NCBI GenBank assembly: GCA_018398765.1
Contig: JAHBMJ010005049.1
Coordinates: 1-60,729, forward strand
Source: Chromera velia
Taxonomy: Eukaryota; Sar; Chromeraceae
Direction: 5' to 3'
DNA length: 60,729 nucleotides
The position numbers were made by a program, and so were the translations under genes. Shown in pieces: positions 60,625 through 60,729 of this stretch (positions are counted from its first letter, which is position 1; every line of letters starts with the position of its first letter). The notes under the pieces were generated by a model. The model made no database searches. It was not told the origin of the DNA and saw only the letters and a list, made by a program, of their open reading frames with translations.

Positions 60625-60729
60625 TTTTCTGCCCTCTCTTGATCTTCTTCCCTGGTGGATTCGCTTTTTTTTTCTTCACCCTCCATCCGTTTGTCTCCTT
60701 TCAGGGAGGAAGAAAGCATGAGTAAGAGT
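59916..60729 (+). CDS. 5' part of an unknown gene, cut by the window edge
   Basis: Exon 1 (59916-59985) starts MTRAATGSQWKGPEILLDLP and ends at a perfect GTAAGT donor in phase 1. A second exon from 60305, after CTGCTGCAG, continues in phase (VPIGAHRVFFLEAGDVFSLVEANFEEK, then KKRQRRR). A (TG)n run at about 60594-60623 precedes a pyrimidine tract and a TTTCAG at 60704, so a third exon probably begins at 60705. Nothing is recognised. The second donor is unclear and the model is tentative. Confidence 0.4.

Overview
This is a eukaryotic nuclear window. The genes are split by many introns, long GC-neutral coding blocks alternate with AT-rich spacers, and simple repeats are extremely dense. Gene content (thiamine pyrophosphokinase, carnitine-type dioxygenase, sedolisin, an acylated ATP-grasp protein), TGCATGCA promoter boxes and general style fit a free-living alveolate alga of the chromerid type. 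That placement is an inference; no rRNA, tRNA or plastid gene is present to confirm it. I rebuilt gene models by hand by requiring canonical AG acceptors, matching intron phases and conserved protein motifs. Most close exactly in frame.

Layout, left to right: an unknown Ser/Pro-rich protein (minus, 1181-4323), head-to-head with ribulose-phosphate 3-epimerase (plus, 5255-8993, with a 5-nt microexon). Next are a two-exon P-type ATPase relative that has lost all membrane segments and its nucleotide-binding domain (minus, 10108-12200), and thiamine pyrophosphokinase (minus, 13421-15922), head-to-head with an intronless secreted acidic/basic/proline-block protein (plus, 16869-18665). A very large unknown gene of about 20 exons follows (plus, 20786-34750), with a coiled-coil core, a CxxC zinc module and a CCCH-like finger. 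Then come an ATP-grasp protein whose first, easily missed exon encodes an MGCGAS acylation signal (plus, 35815-38546), a non-autonomous hAT-like transposon with a perfect 8-bp target duplication (40402-41276), two divergently transcribed Fe(II)/2-oxoglutarate dioxygenases (43738-45647 minus; 46247-47365 plus), a tandem YdcZ-type membrane protein with an apparent N-terminal frameshift (49856-51194 plus), a membrane-anchored sedolisin protease (minus, 52864-59076), and the 5' end of another unknown gene (plus, 59916 to the right edge).

The genes do not form an operon-like pathway. Four head-to-head pairs share 600-950 bp promoters. AT-rich islands lie at gene 3' ends and are largely absent from divergent promoters. 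Across 40 donor sites that I placed, 23 begin GTC (mostly GTCAGT or GTCTGT), an unusual 5' splice-site preference. Simple repeats near acceptors are repeatedly oriented as (TG)n or pyrimidine on the sense strand.

Most promising for novelty: the membrane-less, degenerate P-type ATPase, the dually acylated ATP-grasp protein, and the GTC-type splice donors.
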